From Natronococcus sp. CG52 (lineage in GTDB: Archaea; Halobacteriota; Halobacteria; Halobacteriales; Natrialbaceae), in the NCBI RefSeq assembly GCF_023913515.1, contig NZ_CP099391.1:1984001-2048000 (forward strand): a stretch of 64,000 nt of DNA. Reading direction: 5' to 3'. Positions 25,258 through 34,619 of this stretch are shown here, piece by piece (the stretch's first letter is position 1; each line of letters begins with the position of its first letter). The notes below the pieces were generated by a model, which saw nothing but the letters and a program-made list of their open reading frames with translations, ran no database searches and had not been told where the DNA came from. Position numbers and translations under genes: made by a program.

Positions 25258-28200
25258 ATGCTGAATGAGTCGACCGCCGTCGTCGATCCCCCCCTCCGGG
25301 TGCTGGTCGTCGGCGATTCGCGTCGGATCGACGCGGTGATGGACGCACTCGCCACGCAGTTCGACTCCGTTTCGGTGTTTCGGGAACGAACGCCCTCGAG
25401 CGCGCTCGCGCGCCTCGAAGCGGTCGACGTTCACTGTGCCGTCTGCGCGTTCGACGAAAGCGACGGCGAGTCGACCGTCGGTCGCGTTCGCAGTCGGGCG
25501 GAATCGCTGCCGGTCGTCGCCGTCGTCGACGAGCACGCGGCGGAGGGTGCACTCGAGTCGGGTGCGACCGACGTCGTCACTCCCGACGATCCGGCCTCGG
25601 TCGTCGCCGCTCGCGTCAGAACCGCCGCCGAACGGGAACGCTACCGGCTCGCGGCGGAGAGCTCCGTATCGAAATACCGGTCGATACTCGAGGGGTCGAA
25701 CGCGCCGGTCTGGGTGGTCGACGCCGAGGGCGAGATCACGTACGCGAGCCCCGCCGTCGAATCCAGGCTGGGCGTGACGACCGACGAACTCGAGCGACGG
25801 GGGACGACGCGACTCGTCCACCCCGACGACCGCGACGATGCGCAGGACGTGCTCGAGACGGTCTCGAGCGGCCCCTTCGGCGCGTCGGAACGCGTCACGA
25901 TTCGGCTACGCCGCGCCGACGAAACCTGGCGCGTGACCGACCTGCACGCGGTCAACCGGCTCGAGGATCCGCAGGTTGCGGGCGTCGTCGTGACCGTCAC
26001 GTCGACCGTCCCGGATCGGTCGCCGGCCGACGACGTTCGCGAGTCGCTCGATCGGCTCGAGGAGCCGCTGTTCGCGCTGGGCCCGCGGTGGGAGCTTCGG
26101 TACGCCAACGACGCGGCGACTGAACTGTTCGACGGCGAGCCGAGGCCGGGGACCGTCGTCTGGGACGTCTTGCCCGAGACAGTTCGCTCTACGTTCGCAG
26201 AACGGCTCCGAGAGACGCGGACGACCGATTCTCCCGTCGTGTTCGAGACGGCGCATCCGAAACCGGAACGACCGCTTCGAGTTCGTGCCATTCCTTCGGA
26301 GCGCGGAATCATCGTCCACGCGCGCGAATCGGTGGAATCGGACGGGCCAGGAGAGACGGGCGCAACGGCCGATCGGGACCGCCTCGCGCTCCTCGAGTCG
26401 GTCGTCGACGCGCTCGAGGACGGGATCCTCGTGCTCGAGGACTCGACCGTTACGCTGGCGAACGCGACGTCGTTCGAACTGACCGGAGCCGACGCGCTCG
26501 TCGGACGGGGGGTCGATGAACTGTTCGACGACGAACTGGCGGCGGCGATCCGCGAACGCGGTCAGTCGTCGGTCGTCAGGTGGATGGATCCGATTCCGGG
26601 TAATCTCGTCCTCGGCGAGCGACGTCCGGTCGACGTCTTTGTCGCCCCGATCCCGGGCGACGGTCGGACGCTCTGTGTCGTTCGCGACAGGCGTCGCTCG
26701 CCCGCCGGTGCGCTGTCGGAACTCGAGGAGGCAGTCGCGTCGATCCGCGACGCCGACTCGCGATCGAACGTCCGACAGACCGTCGCCGACACGGCGCTCG
26801 AGCTTACCGGCGCCGAATTCGCGGGATTCTACCTCGTCGACGAGGCGGCGCTCAGACCGGCAGCAGTCGCGACGCGAGACCCGTCGTCGACCGACCTCCC
26901 GTCCGTCGACCGGTCGATCGTTCCGCTTGAGTCGATCCGCGACGACGGTGCGTCGATCCACGACCGTCGGCCGCTCGAGTCCTTTCTCTCCCGATCCGGC
27001 GTCCGCGCGGAGCAGATCGTGACCGTCCCCGTCGGGGCCAACGTTCTGTTCGCGACCAGCACCGAACCGCTGGCGTTCGACCCGATCGATCTCGGGCCGC
27101 TCGAGACGCTCGCCGGGATCGCCGCCGTTGCCCTCGACGAGCTCGAGTACGCCTCGCTGGAGAGGGAGCGACGACGGGAGTGCGCATCGCTCGAGGCCGC
27201 CCTGGATCGGCTCCGACAGCTTCGGTCGACCGAACGCGAACTGCTTCGGGCGACCACTCGGGAGGGGATCGACCGGCGGCTCTGCGAGGGGGTCGCGTCG
27301 CTCGAACTCGACGGCGGCTCGGTCGAGCTGGCCTGGATAGGCGACGCCGCGAGCGGCGGCGAGACGATCCGCTCGCGGGAAGCGGTCGGGCGTGGCGAGG
27401 CGTACCTGGAGTCGGTCTCGATCTCGCGGGATCCGTCGGCCGGCGATCCGGCGGGCCGGACGTCGGCGACCCTGGAGACGACGGTCGTCGAGGCGATAGC
27501 CCGCGGGACGGACGAACCGTGGCGCGAGCGCGCGCTCGAGCAGGGGTTTCGGTCGGCCCTGAGCGTCCCGCTCGTCCTCGACGACTTTCTCTACGGAACG
27601 CTCACGGTCTACGCGGACGAGCCGAACGCGTTCGACGAACGCACCCGCCGCGCGATCGAACACCTCGCGGCGGTCGGTGCGTCCGCCATCGGCGCGATCG
27701 AAACCAGGACCGCGCTGCTCTCCGACGACGTCACCGAACTCGAACTCGTGCTCCGGGACGAAACCGAGCCGCTGTCGTCGGTCGCGGCCCGACTGGACCG
27801 GACGCTCGAGGTGCGATCCGTCGTTCCACGGTCCTCGGGTGGATCGGTCGTCTTCGCGACCGTCACGGCGGACGATCCGGAGACGATCGCCGACGCGCTC
27901 TCCGGACTCGAGGTCGTCGAGTCGGTTCGACCCGTCGGAGAGCGAGCGGACGACGCGCTCGTCGAACTCGTCCTCGCCGAGTCGTCGATCGCCGCGGCCG
28001 TCGCCGATCACGGCGGCGTCGTCCGATCGCTGACCCCGACCGACGATCGGGTCCGACTCGTCGCGGAACTCTCCGGCACGGTCGACGTCCGCTCGTTCGT
28101 TCGAATGCTCGAACGGCGGTATCCGAGCACCGAACTCGTCGCTCGCCGCGAGCGCGAGCGATCGCCCGACGACGAGCACACGTTCGGCGCGGCGCTCCGG

Positions 28201-28398
28201 GAGCGGCTCTCCGAGCGACAGCGTCGGACGCTCGAGGCCGCCTACTACGGCGGCTTCTTCGAGTGGCCCCGCGAGAGTACCGGCGAGGAGATCGCCGACT
28301 CGCTCGACGTCTCGCAGCCGACCTTCAGCCGCCACGTGCGGATCGCCCAGGGGAAGCTCTTCTCGCTGCTGTTCGAGGAGTTCGACGGACTCGAGTGA
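25258..28398 (+). CDS. Large Bat-type regulator with receiver-like, PAS and GAF domains
   Basis: The 1046-residue protein has an N-terminal receiver-like domain (about 13-125; LRVLVVGDS start), a PAS domain (about 140-260), two further PAS-like domains (about 270-360 and 385-480), two GAF domains (about 490-640 and 660-830), a bacterio-opsin-activator sensory segment (about 840-980) and a C-terminal HTH_10 (984 on; LSERQRRTLEAAYYGGFFEW, then GEEIADSLDVSQPTFSRHVR). It is a one-component regulator that integrates several signals before binding DNA. Boundaries are estimates by eye. A smaller Bat-type gene follows. Confidence 0.9.
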   Translation: MLNESTAVVDPPLRVLVVGDSRRIDAVMDALATQFDSVSVFRERTPSSALARLEAVDVHCAVCAFDESDGESTVGRVRSRAESLPVVAVVDEHAAEGALESGATDVVTPDDPASVVAARVRTAAERERYRLAAESSVSKYRSILEGSNAPVWVVDAEGEITYASPAVESRLGVTTDELERRGTTRLVHPDDRDDAQDVLETVSSGPFGASERVTIRLRRADETWRVTDLHAVNRLEDPQVAGVVVTVTSTVPDRSPADDVRESLDRLEEPLFALGPRWELRYANDAATELFDGEPRPGTVVWDVLPETVRSTFAERLRETRTTDSPVVFETAHPKPERPLRVRAIPSERGIIVHARESVESDGPGETGATADRDRLALLESVVDALEDGILVLEDSTVTLANATSFELTGADALVGRGVDELFDDELAAAIRERGQSSVVRWMDPIPGNLVLGERRPVDVFVAPIPGDGRTLCVVRDRRRSPAGALSELEEAVASIRDADSRSNVRQTVADTALELTGAEFAGFYLVDEAALRPAAVATRDPSSTDLPSVDRSIVPLESIRDDGASIHDRRPLESFLSRSGVRAEQIVTVPVGANVLFATSTEPLAFDPIDLGPLETLAGIAAVALDELEYASLERERRRECASLEAALDRLRQLRSTERELLRATTREGIDRRLCEGVASLELDGGSVELAWIGDAASGGETIRSREAVGRGEAYLESVSISRDPSAGDPAGRTSATLETTVVEAIARGTDEPWRERALEQGFRSALSVPLVLDDFLYGTLTVYADEPNAFDERTRRAIEHLAAVGASAIGAIETRTALLSDDVTELELVLRDETEPLSSVAARLDRTLEVRSVVPRSSGGSVVFATVTADDPETIADALSGLEVVESVRPVGERADDALVELVLAESSIAAAVADHGGVVRSLTPTDDRVRLVAELSGTVDVRSFVRMLERRYPSTELVARRERERSPDDEHTFGAALRERLSERQRRTLEAAYYGGFFEWPRESTGEEIADSLDVSQPTFSRHVRIAQGKLFSLLFEEFDGLE

Positions 28399-28624
28399 GC
28401 CCGATTCGGACCAGTACACAGATATTACCGGCCAGTATCGCCCGACTACGCCTCGCACGTTCGTCCGGCAGTGACACTCCGATCGAATGATGGCTGAATA
28501 GCTATAGCCATCGTCCGGGGGCCGGTGTTGCTGTCTAGCCGCTACCACCATTTGCTTACGCTCGAATCAGCCATTCGATGAGCACGGACCCGGTAATATC
28601 GTCTTATCGCTGTCATCTCCCCGG

Positions 28625-29347
28625 ATGGCGGATCGACTCGTGAGCCTCGACCTCGCCGCTGGCGTCGATTGCGACGTCGATCGCGCCGGCGTCCGTTCGC
28701 AGGCGGAGGGAGGCATCGTCGCACAGCTCTGTCTTCAGCACCCGGATCTCGTTCTCCGGCCGTCGCTTCGCCGCGCACCCGCGATCACCGTCGAGCCCGA
28801 CTACTGGACCGCAGGCGACGCCGGACGGACGTTCCTGTTTTTCACGGCTTACGGCCCGGAGTTCGACGGGTTCGAGACGGCCCTCGAAATCGATCCGACC
28901 GTCTCAGATCCGGTTCTCGTGGACCGCTATTCCGACCGACAGATCTACCGCGTCGCACTCACCGATCGAGCGATTACGCTCGTCGAGGCGACCGCCGCCG
29001 TCGGCGGCCGGTTACGCGACTGCTCGAGTTCTCGAGACGGCTGGCAGTTCCAGCTTCGGTTCCCCAACCGGGACGCGCTCGTCGCGTTCAACGGGCGCTG
29101 TCGCGAACTCGACGTCTCGGTGACCGTCGAACACCTCCGAATCGCCGACGAGGAGCGCGAGAGCGTCGTCTCCCTGACGGAAAAACAACAGGAGCTGCTG
29201 GCCGTCGCCTACGAGGAAGGCTACTTCGACGTGCCGCGGCGGATCTCCCAGAACGAACTCGCCGACCGGCTCGACGTCTCGAAGTCGGCGATCTCTCAGC
29301 GGTTGCGGCGGGCGATCGACGAACTCTGTGCCTCGGCCTTTTCCTGA
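28625..29347 (+). CDS. Bat-type HTH_10 transcriptional regulator
   Basis: The 240-residue protein has an N-terminal half with a ligand-type or dimer fold, then HTH_10 at about 182-240 (LTEKQQELLAVAYEEGYFDV, then ISQNELADRLDVSKSAISQR). It follows the larger regulator by 226 bases on the same strand, so it is probably transcribed separately. Targets cannot be inferred. Confidence 0.9.
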   Translation: MADRLVSLDLAAGVDCDVDRAGVRSQAEGGIVAQLCLQHPDLVLRPSLRRAPAITVEPDYWTAGDAGRTFLFFTAYGPEFDGFETALEIDPTVSDPVLVDRYSDRQIYRVALTDRAITLVEATAAVGGRLRDCSSSRDGWQFQLRFPNRDALVAFNGRCRELDVSVTVEHLRIADEERESVVSLTEKQQELLAVAYEEGYFDVPRRISQNELADRLDVSKSAISQRLRRAIDELCASAFS

Positions 29348-29500
29348 GGACGAGTCGGCGATCCGCCGAGCCGCTATCGGCGTGCGGTACTGATCGTGAC
29401 ACCGCTCGGTGTCTTCGACGGCGTTCGAATCGACTCGAGTAACAGCGACCGCAGGAACGACCGGTCGTTCGTGTTTCCCTCCCGTCGGCGCGAGTTCGAA

Positions 29501-29683
29501 TTAGTCCTCGGACTCCTCGTCCTTCATCGAACCCAGCTGCGAGACCAGCTGGTCGGTCGAGACGTCGGACTCGAAGGAGAGCTGTCCGTCGTGGTCGTTC
29601 TCGTGGACGTTGACGGCGTCAACGTCGTCGTCGTTCGACTGCTGTTGTTGCTGCTCGGATTCGTCGTAGCTACCGAAACCCAT
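29501..29683 (-). CDS. Small acidic protein, DUF5786-like
   Basis: The 60-residue product from the ATG at 29683 starts MGFGSYDESEQQQQQ, which I recall as the opening of a conserved haloarchaeal family (DUF5786). A middle segment VNVHENDHDGQLSF and an end segment STDQLVSQLGSMKDEE follow. It is cytoplasmic and very acidic; no function is known to me. Confidence 0.75.
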   Translation of the reverse strand: MGFGSYDESEQQQQQSNDDDVDAVNVHENDHDGQLSFESDVSTDQLVSQLGSMKDEESED

Positions 29684-30045
29684 AGCAGAAACTGGGATCG
29701 TCTCCCCAAAAGGGGTGGCGATTCGGTTCGTCACTGGGTGGCTCTCTCACTCAGTTCTCGGCTCAGGAACGTGTTTCCACACGGCAGTCGTCGATATTAC
29801 ACTGGCGTATAACCAGTGCCAGTCCACTCGAGTACGAGTAGACCGGTCATTCGGTCCACCGCAGACTCGTGCTGCTCACGAACGTCCCGGGTTGGTCGTC
29901 GACGTAGTCGCCTCGTATCGACCAGTTATCGTGTATCAACTGCGTTGGATCTGACTACCGAAAATTATCCTCGGGTAAAATAAGTTGAACTTGAGATACG
30001 TAGCACATAACAATCCATCGATTCAGGCTGCGGTTTCGATGTCAA
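29684..30045. other. Intergenic region upstream of the deacetylase-like gene
   Basis: This 362-base divergent stretch holds no credible reading frame. I see only an AT-rich 3' part (29955-30015) that includes the ATAACAAT element described separately. Confidence 0.5.
30007..30014 (+). promoter_or_regulatory. ATAACAAT element before deacetylase-like gene
   Basis: This one-base variant of the ATAACAAAG element ends 31 bases before the ATG at 30046, at TATA-box distance. See finding on the shared motif. Confidence 0.4.
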
Positions 30046-31311
30046 ATGGATCGACGAACCTATCTTGCGACGGGGGCAGCGATCGCCCTCTCCGGTTGTA
30101 CGGAACTCGGTGGTCCTGGCGAATCGGATACGGACGGCGAACCTTCCGACGACAGCACGGAGTCGTCCGACGATTCCGACGGCTCCGACTCGGACGACTA
30201 TCCGGAGCTGGTTGGAACGTTCGACGACTTCGAGGACCTCGACGAGTGGTGGGAGTGGCAGGATATCGGGTTCCTCGAGGCGGACGCGAGTCGCTCGTTC
30301 GACGGATCGCAGTCGGCGCTCCTCACGTCGTCGACGGAGTCGGACGGCCAGGTTCGAGTTCGCCGCGAACTAGACGAGCCTATCGACGTCAGAGACGTCG
30401 CACCCGGGCTCGCGACGGCTACCGACACGGACCAGGGAGTGGTACGTATCCAACTCCAGGACGAGGACGCTCACTACCTCGAGTACAGCCAGCAGATTAT
30501 GGGCGACATGCCGCTCACACCCAATAATTTCGGAGTCACTCGCATTCGAGGGGAACCCGACATGAGCGAGGTCGTGGTCCTCCAAGTCATTCGCTGGTTC
30601 GGCGGCGACGCCGAGGGGCGCCAGTGGATCGACGACTTCCACTTCGTCCCCAAGGCCAGTTCGGGCAAGGTGATGCTCCAGTTCCACGGCGGATACGAGA
30701 CGCACTACACCGAAGGGCTGTCGCGCGTCTCGAAGTACGAGTTCCCGGCGACCGCATTCGTCCCGACCGACCGCGTTCGCGAGGACGATCGAGGCGAACG
30801 TCACCACCTTACGACTGATCAGCTCGAAGAACTCGCCGACGCCGGCTGGACGATCGGCGCACAGCCGGCTACCGGGCAGCAACTCGACAGCGTCGACTCG
30901 AGTCGGCTGGAAGACGTCATCGCCGACCCGATCGAGTGGCTCAACGACGAGGGGTACGAAGACGGTGCTCGGTTCTTTGCGTATCCCAACTCGCAGTACA
31001 CCGAAGAATCGTACGAACTCGTACGGGAGAACTACGATCTCGCGTTCGCAGGGCAGTCGGAAGCGCAAGGATACGCGGGCAACCCGCACCTCTGTTCGGT
31101 CGTCGCCAATCCCGGTGTCGAGGAGGCGGCGGAGGCACTCGAGCGCACCGTCGAGTGGGACGGGATCACGAACTTCGCGTTCTACCAACTCGAGAACGAA
31201 AACGTGCGTGCGGGCCTCGAGGAAGTGTTAGCCCGACTCGACGAGTACGTCGCGGCGGGCGAGCTGGACGTGATTACGCCCGACGAGATGGCCGACGAGT
31301 ACGTCTATTGA
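30046..31311 (+). CDS. Polysaccharide-deacetylase-like Tat lipoprotein
   Basis: The 421-residue protein starts MDRRTYLATG with lipobox cysteine at residue 18 (ALSGC). A Ser/Asp-rich linker (about 25-55) leads to a beta-sandwich-like domain (about 58-205; FDDFEDLDEWWEWQD) that resembles a carbohydrate-binding module. A NodB-like barrel (about 210-421) follows. The NodB catalytic motif (usually TFDDGY) reads LQFHGGYETHYTEGL, so both aspartates are missing. It probably binds rather than deacetylates surface polysaccharide, or uses another mechanism. Confidence 0.75.
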   Translation: MDRRTYLATGAAIALSGCTELGGPGESDTDGEPSDDSTESSDDSDGSDSDDYPELVGTFDDFEDLDEWWEWQDIGFLEADASRSFDGSQSALLTSSTESDGQVRVRRELDEPIDVRDVAPGLATATDTDQGVVRIQLQDEDAHYLEYSQQIMGDMPLTPNNFGVTRIRGEPDMSEVVVLQVIRWFGGDAEGRQWIDDFHFVPKASSGKVMLQFHGGYETHYTEGLSRVSKYEFPATAFVPTDRVREDDRGERHHLTTDQLEELADAGWTIGAQPATGQQLDSVDSSRLEDVIADPIEWLNDEGYEDGARFFAYPNSQYTEESYELVRENYDLAFAGQSEAQGYAGNPHLCSVVANPGVEEAAEALERTVEWDGITNFAFYQLENENVRAGLEEVLARLDEYVAAGELDVITPDEMADEYVY

Positions 31312-31387
31312 GGGAGACGCGACCTCGGTGTTCCGCGCTAGGTGCACACCCGATGTCACAAAGCCCGCTCACACCCTTCGCTCGTTT

Positions 31388-31648
31388 CGGGTGCAGCACT
31401 CGCGACTGAATCGCAATACTTCCTTCACCTGTACGTAACACGGTCTCCTCTCGAGCTGATTCACGTCGAAAACTCCGCTCCGTTACGTAGGGATGCGGAA
31501 GTACCTTTTTCTCGTCGGGTTCGCTCGCGTTGCTCGCTCGCCTCTCCTCCAAAAATCTACGCTAAAAAGGCCGCTCGCTCCCGCCGATCGCTCGCGGGTG
31601 CAGCACCCGCGCTCGACCGCAGCGGTAACGCCTTCACCCGTACGTAAC
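31388..31648 (+). repeat. Diverged pair of ~52-base direct repeats in the intergenic region
   Basis: Segments 31388-31439 and 31595-31648 both run from CGGGTGCAGCAC to CCTTCACC(T/C)GTACGTAAC, with a diverged middle. They lie in the 430-base gap between the deacetylase-like gene and the antiporter gene, which converge. No gene is seen in the gap. Confidence 0.6.
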
Positions 31649-31741
31649 GGAACGTTCACGGAGAATTCCGAGTACGGAACGCGCTCCGATCTACTGCTAC
31701 CGACGAGCGGACGGGACCGGACTCTCGAGAACCGACGCCCG

Positions 31742-33811
31742 CTACTTGAGCCGCAGGTACTGCCGGTCGTACTCCGGTTCGCCCTGGCGCGGGTGGATCG
31801 TGATGAACGACTCCGGCGGCATGTCGGCGAGCCGAGCGGGGAGGTCCTCGAGTTCGTTGTGCCAGCCCACGTCTCCCCGACGCGGCGAGATGGCGACGAT
31901 CAGGTCGTCGTCGTCGGTTTCCTCCTCGAGCCTCGGAAGCAGCCGCCCCCAGTCGTCGATCGAATCGAACTCGGCGGTGACGTCCTCCTCGACGAGGCTG
32001 AACAGCTGTTCGAACTGGTGACCGGAGCCCTCGACGACGAGGACGTTCAGTTCGGCGCCGAGATTCGCGGCGATTCGCTTGACGAAGTGGACGGCCTCGT
32101 AGAACCCCTCGTGGTGGTCGGCGCCGATCGGAACGACCACGAAGATCCGCCGGGTCGTGTTGATCGGATGACCCAGCCGGGAGATGAGAACCGGTAACGT
32201 AGTTCGCTCGAGCACCTGGTCGATGATACTCCCGAAGATCCGGTGGCTGAAGCTCTGGCCCGCGTCCCAGCCCATGATGATCTGGTCGGCCTGGACCTCG
32301 ACCGCTCCCTGGACGATGCCGGAGGCGACGTTGTGGTTGACGCGGGCTTCGGTCTGGATGGGTACTTCGGCGGCGCTCCCCTCGGCCGCGAGTTCGTCGA
32401 GGTCGGTCTGGATCTTCGCGATCTGCCGTTCGGCTGGCTGGCTCGTGTCGGGCTGCACGACGGTCATTACGTGAACCGGGTTGGTGCCGGCGTCGCCCTT
32501 GATCACGAACGACAGTTCGAGCAGGCGCTGCTGGAGTTCCGCGTTGTGCGACAGCGGCAACAGGATGTTCGGATCCTTCGCCCCGTCGTCCTCGCCTTCG
32601 ACTTCGCGTTCGAGCGCGAGTCGGTTCGCGGCTCGCTCGGTCATCCACGGGCTCACGAGTGCGGTAACGAGCAACATGAGGACGACGGCGTTGAGGATCG
32701 CCGACCCGAACAGTCCGGCCTCGAACCCGATGAGCGTGATCGCGAGCGCGGCGGCGGCCTGCCCGGTCGAGAGTCCGAAGATGACGTCGCGTTCGTGTTT
32801 GGTGTAATCCTGGACCTCTGCGACGACCCACGCCGCGGCGCCCTTCGTCGCGATCATAACCACGATGACGAGCGCGGCGACCTGGAGAGTTTCCGGCCCG
32901 TCGAAGATGACCCCGAGGTCGACGAGCATGCCGACGTGCAACAGGAAAAACGGGATGAAGAAGGCGTTTCCGACGAACTCGACGCGGTTCATCAGCGTTC
33001 CGCCCTGGGGAATGAGCTGGTTGAGCGCCAGTCCGGCGACGAACGCGCCGAGGATGGGCGCGAGGTCGAGGACTTCGGCGAGGCTGGCGGCGGCGAAGAT
33101 CGCGACCATCACGAACAGGAACTCGAAGTAACTCTCCTCGCTGAAGTTCTGGAAGAACCACCGCGAGACCGGGGGGAGGAGGAACCAGGCACCGCCGAAC
33201 AGGACGGCGAGCGAGAACGCGATCTGACCGAACAGCAGGACGGAGAGCCCGTCCTGTACGGCGCCGGTGACGACCGCGAGCACGACCAGCGCGAGCGTGT
33301 CGGTAAAGAGAATTCCGCCGAAAACGGCGGTGACGGCCCGGTTTTTCGTGACGCCGAACCGGTTGACGATGGGATACGCGAGCAAGGTGTGCGACGCGAA
33401 CACCGACGAGAGCAACAGTGCCGCCCACATATCGAGGCCGAGAATCGCGTAGGTGGCGACGGTCCCGACGGTAAACGGCAGGAAGAAACTCGCCAGGCCG
33501 AACAGCGCAGCGTTCTCGGGGGCTTCCTTGAATCCCTGGAGATCGAGTTCGAGTCCGACCGTGAACAGCAGATAGATCAGTCCGACCTCCCCGAGCAGTT
33601 CGATCGCGTCGGAGTGTTCGACGATTCCGGTCGCGCCGGGTCCGATGATCGCGCCGAAGACGACGATTCCGACGATCCCCGGCTGTCCCAGTCGCTTGAC
33701 GAGCAGCGGTCCGACCAGGAAGATCAGCATTGCGAGCGTAAAGATCAGCACGGGCTGCTCGAGTGGAAGTCCCACACCGTCGGCGACGAACGAGATAACT
33801 GGCGTGATCAT
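31742..33811 (-). CDS. CPA2 cation/proton antiporter with C-terminal Usp domains
   Basis: The ATG at 33811 is chosen because the membrane domain begins there; the open frame further upstream is polar and unlike the family. The protein has 689 residues. About twelve to thirteen helices (residues 10-400) include the CPA2 segments GLIYLLFTVGLELDL, LAPILGAFVAGLAL and GLSTGQAAAALAITL. Two Usp-like domains follow (about 430-560 and 565-689; IIMGWDAGQSF). It exchanges Na+ or K+ for H+, and the Usp tail may bind nucleotide to regulate it. The gene is monocistronic. Confidence 0.92.
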   Translation of the reverse strand: MITPVISFVADGVGLPLEQPVLIFTLAMLIFLVGPLLVKRLGQPGIVGIVVFGAIIGPGATGIVEHSDAIELLGEVGLIYLLFTVGLELDLQGFKEAPENAALFGLASFFLPFTVGTVATYAILGLDMWAALLLSSVFASHTLLAYPIVNRFGVTKNRAVTAVFGGILFTDTLALVVLAVVTGAVQDGLSVLLFGQIAFSLAVLFGGAWFLLPPVSRWFFQNFSEESYFEFLFVMVAIFAAASLAEVLDLAPILGAFVAGLALNQLIPQGGTLMNRVEFVGNAFFIPFFLLHVGMLVDLGVIFDGPETLQVAALVIVVMIATKGAAAWVVAEVQDYTKHERDVIFGLSTGQAAAALAITLIGFEAGLFGSAILNAVVLMLLVTALVSPWMTERAANRLALEREVEGEDDGAKDPNILLPLSHNAELQQRLLELSFVIKGDAGTNPVHVMTVVQPDTSQPAERQIAKIQTDLDELAAEGSAAEVPIQTEARVNHNVASGIVQGAVEVQADQIIMGWDAGQSFSHRIFGSIIDQVLERTTLPVLISRLGHPINTTRRIFVVVPIGADHHEGFYEAVHFVKRIAANLGAELNVLVVEGSGHQFEQLFSLVEEDVTAEFDSIDDWGRLLPRLEEETDDDDLIVAISPRRGDVGWHNELEDLPARLADMPPESFITIHPRQGEPEYDRQYLRLK

Positions 33812-34619
33812 CGTCAGTACGGCTGGCTGTCGGCGGCTTCCGGGTTCGTTCGCACGTGTCGTGACATCGATGGTGGCAGGGAATACGGATATCGGGGCCG
33901 GTCTGGCTCCGCGTAGAGTAGTCGTGAGCGGGAGATAGTGTGGACAGGTAATAAAATGTCGGATATCGGACTTTGATGGGGAGAGGAGTGACGAGTTCGA
34001 CTCAACCGGGAAAAAAGGAAGAAGGAAGGGCGTGACTTCGGACATTCAGTAGACGAACTTTCACTTTCAGTCGCGTACCTCGTCGAGTCTCGGACGTTTG
34101 TTCTTCGCGAGCGCGTTATCCGGCAGTTCCGTCCCCGATCGTTCGCTCGGCATACCCGCAGTTCATCGACCGGTACTGGCCGTTTTCCCCGCCATACTGC
34201 TGATCGATCAGTGCGTTCGGTTGACATACCGACGTCTCTCGAGGGATTCGATCGCCGTCTTCGAACGCGCTACTTCGGAATCAAACGCTCGTCCAGACAG
34301 GCGTGGAAGGATGGGCCACACAGCTACCGGGGAACAAAATCGGAGCCGAAACGTCACGAACGAAGTATTCGACCGCTACAGGGGTCGGTAGTCCGTCTAT
34401 AGTAATGGGTTCAGGAGGTTTTAGCGTGTCTCATGTCCGTGTCTCGTTCGCTCTTTCGAACAACCATCACGGACGAACGACTAACTATGACACGAGCACG
34501 ACTGATACGGGGGAGCATTCGACGGACTGTACGCGCACGCCGAGGACCGAAGCCGACAATCGATGCGGCAGCAGGTGGAGACCGCCACGCCGGGCGGTCC
34601 GGAGGGCGGTGATTCACTG
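33812..34619. other. Long divergent intergenic region, antiporter/glmS
   Basis: These 808 bases contain no reading frame with recognisable homology or halophilic amino-acid bias. AT-rich spots at 33946-33958 (TAATAAAATG region) and 34397-34408 (TCTATAGTAATG) could be promoters for the antiporter and glmS. I see nothing else I can support. Confidence 0.45.

Noticed and set aside
25906-28551. 881-residue minus-strand frame opposite the large Bat-type regulator
   Set aside because: Antisense shadow with Arg/Asp-rich low-complexity content and no domain; the plus-strand gene has clear PAS, GAF and HTH domains.
28483-28577. Imperfect inverted pair (ATGGCTGAATA and AATCAGCCATT) upstream of the smaller Bat-type gene
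   Set aside because: Only ~13 bases match, with a gap, and there is no second copy; it could be an operator, but the support is too weak to list.
34098-34402. Short open frames upstream of glmS
   Set aside because: They lack acidic bias and any homology I can recognise; treated as non-coding promoter DNA.
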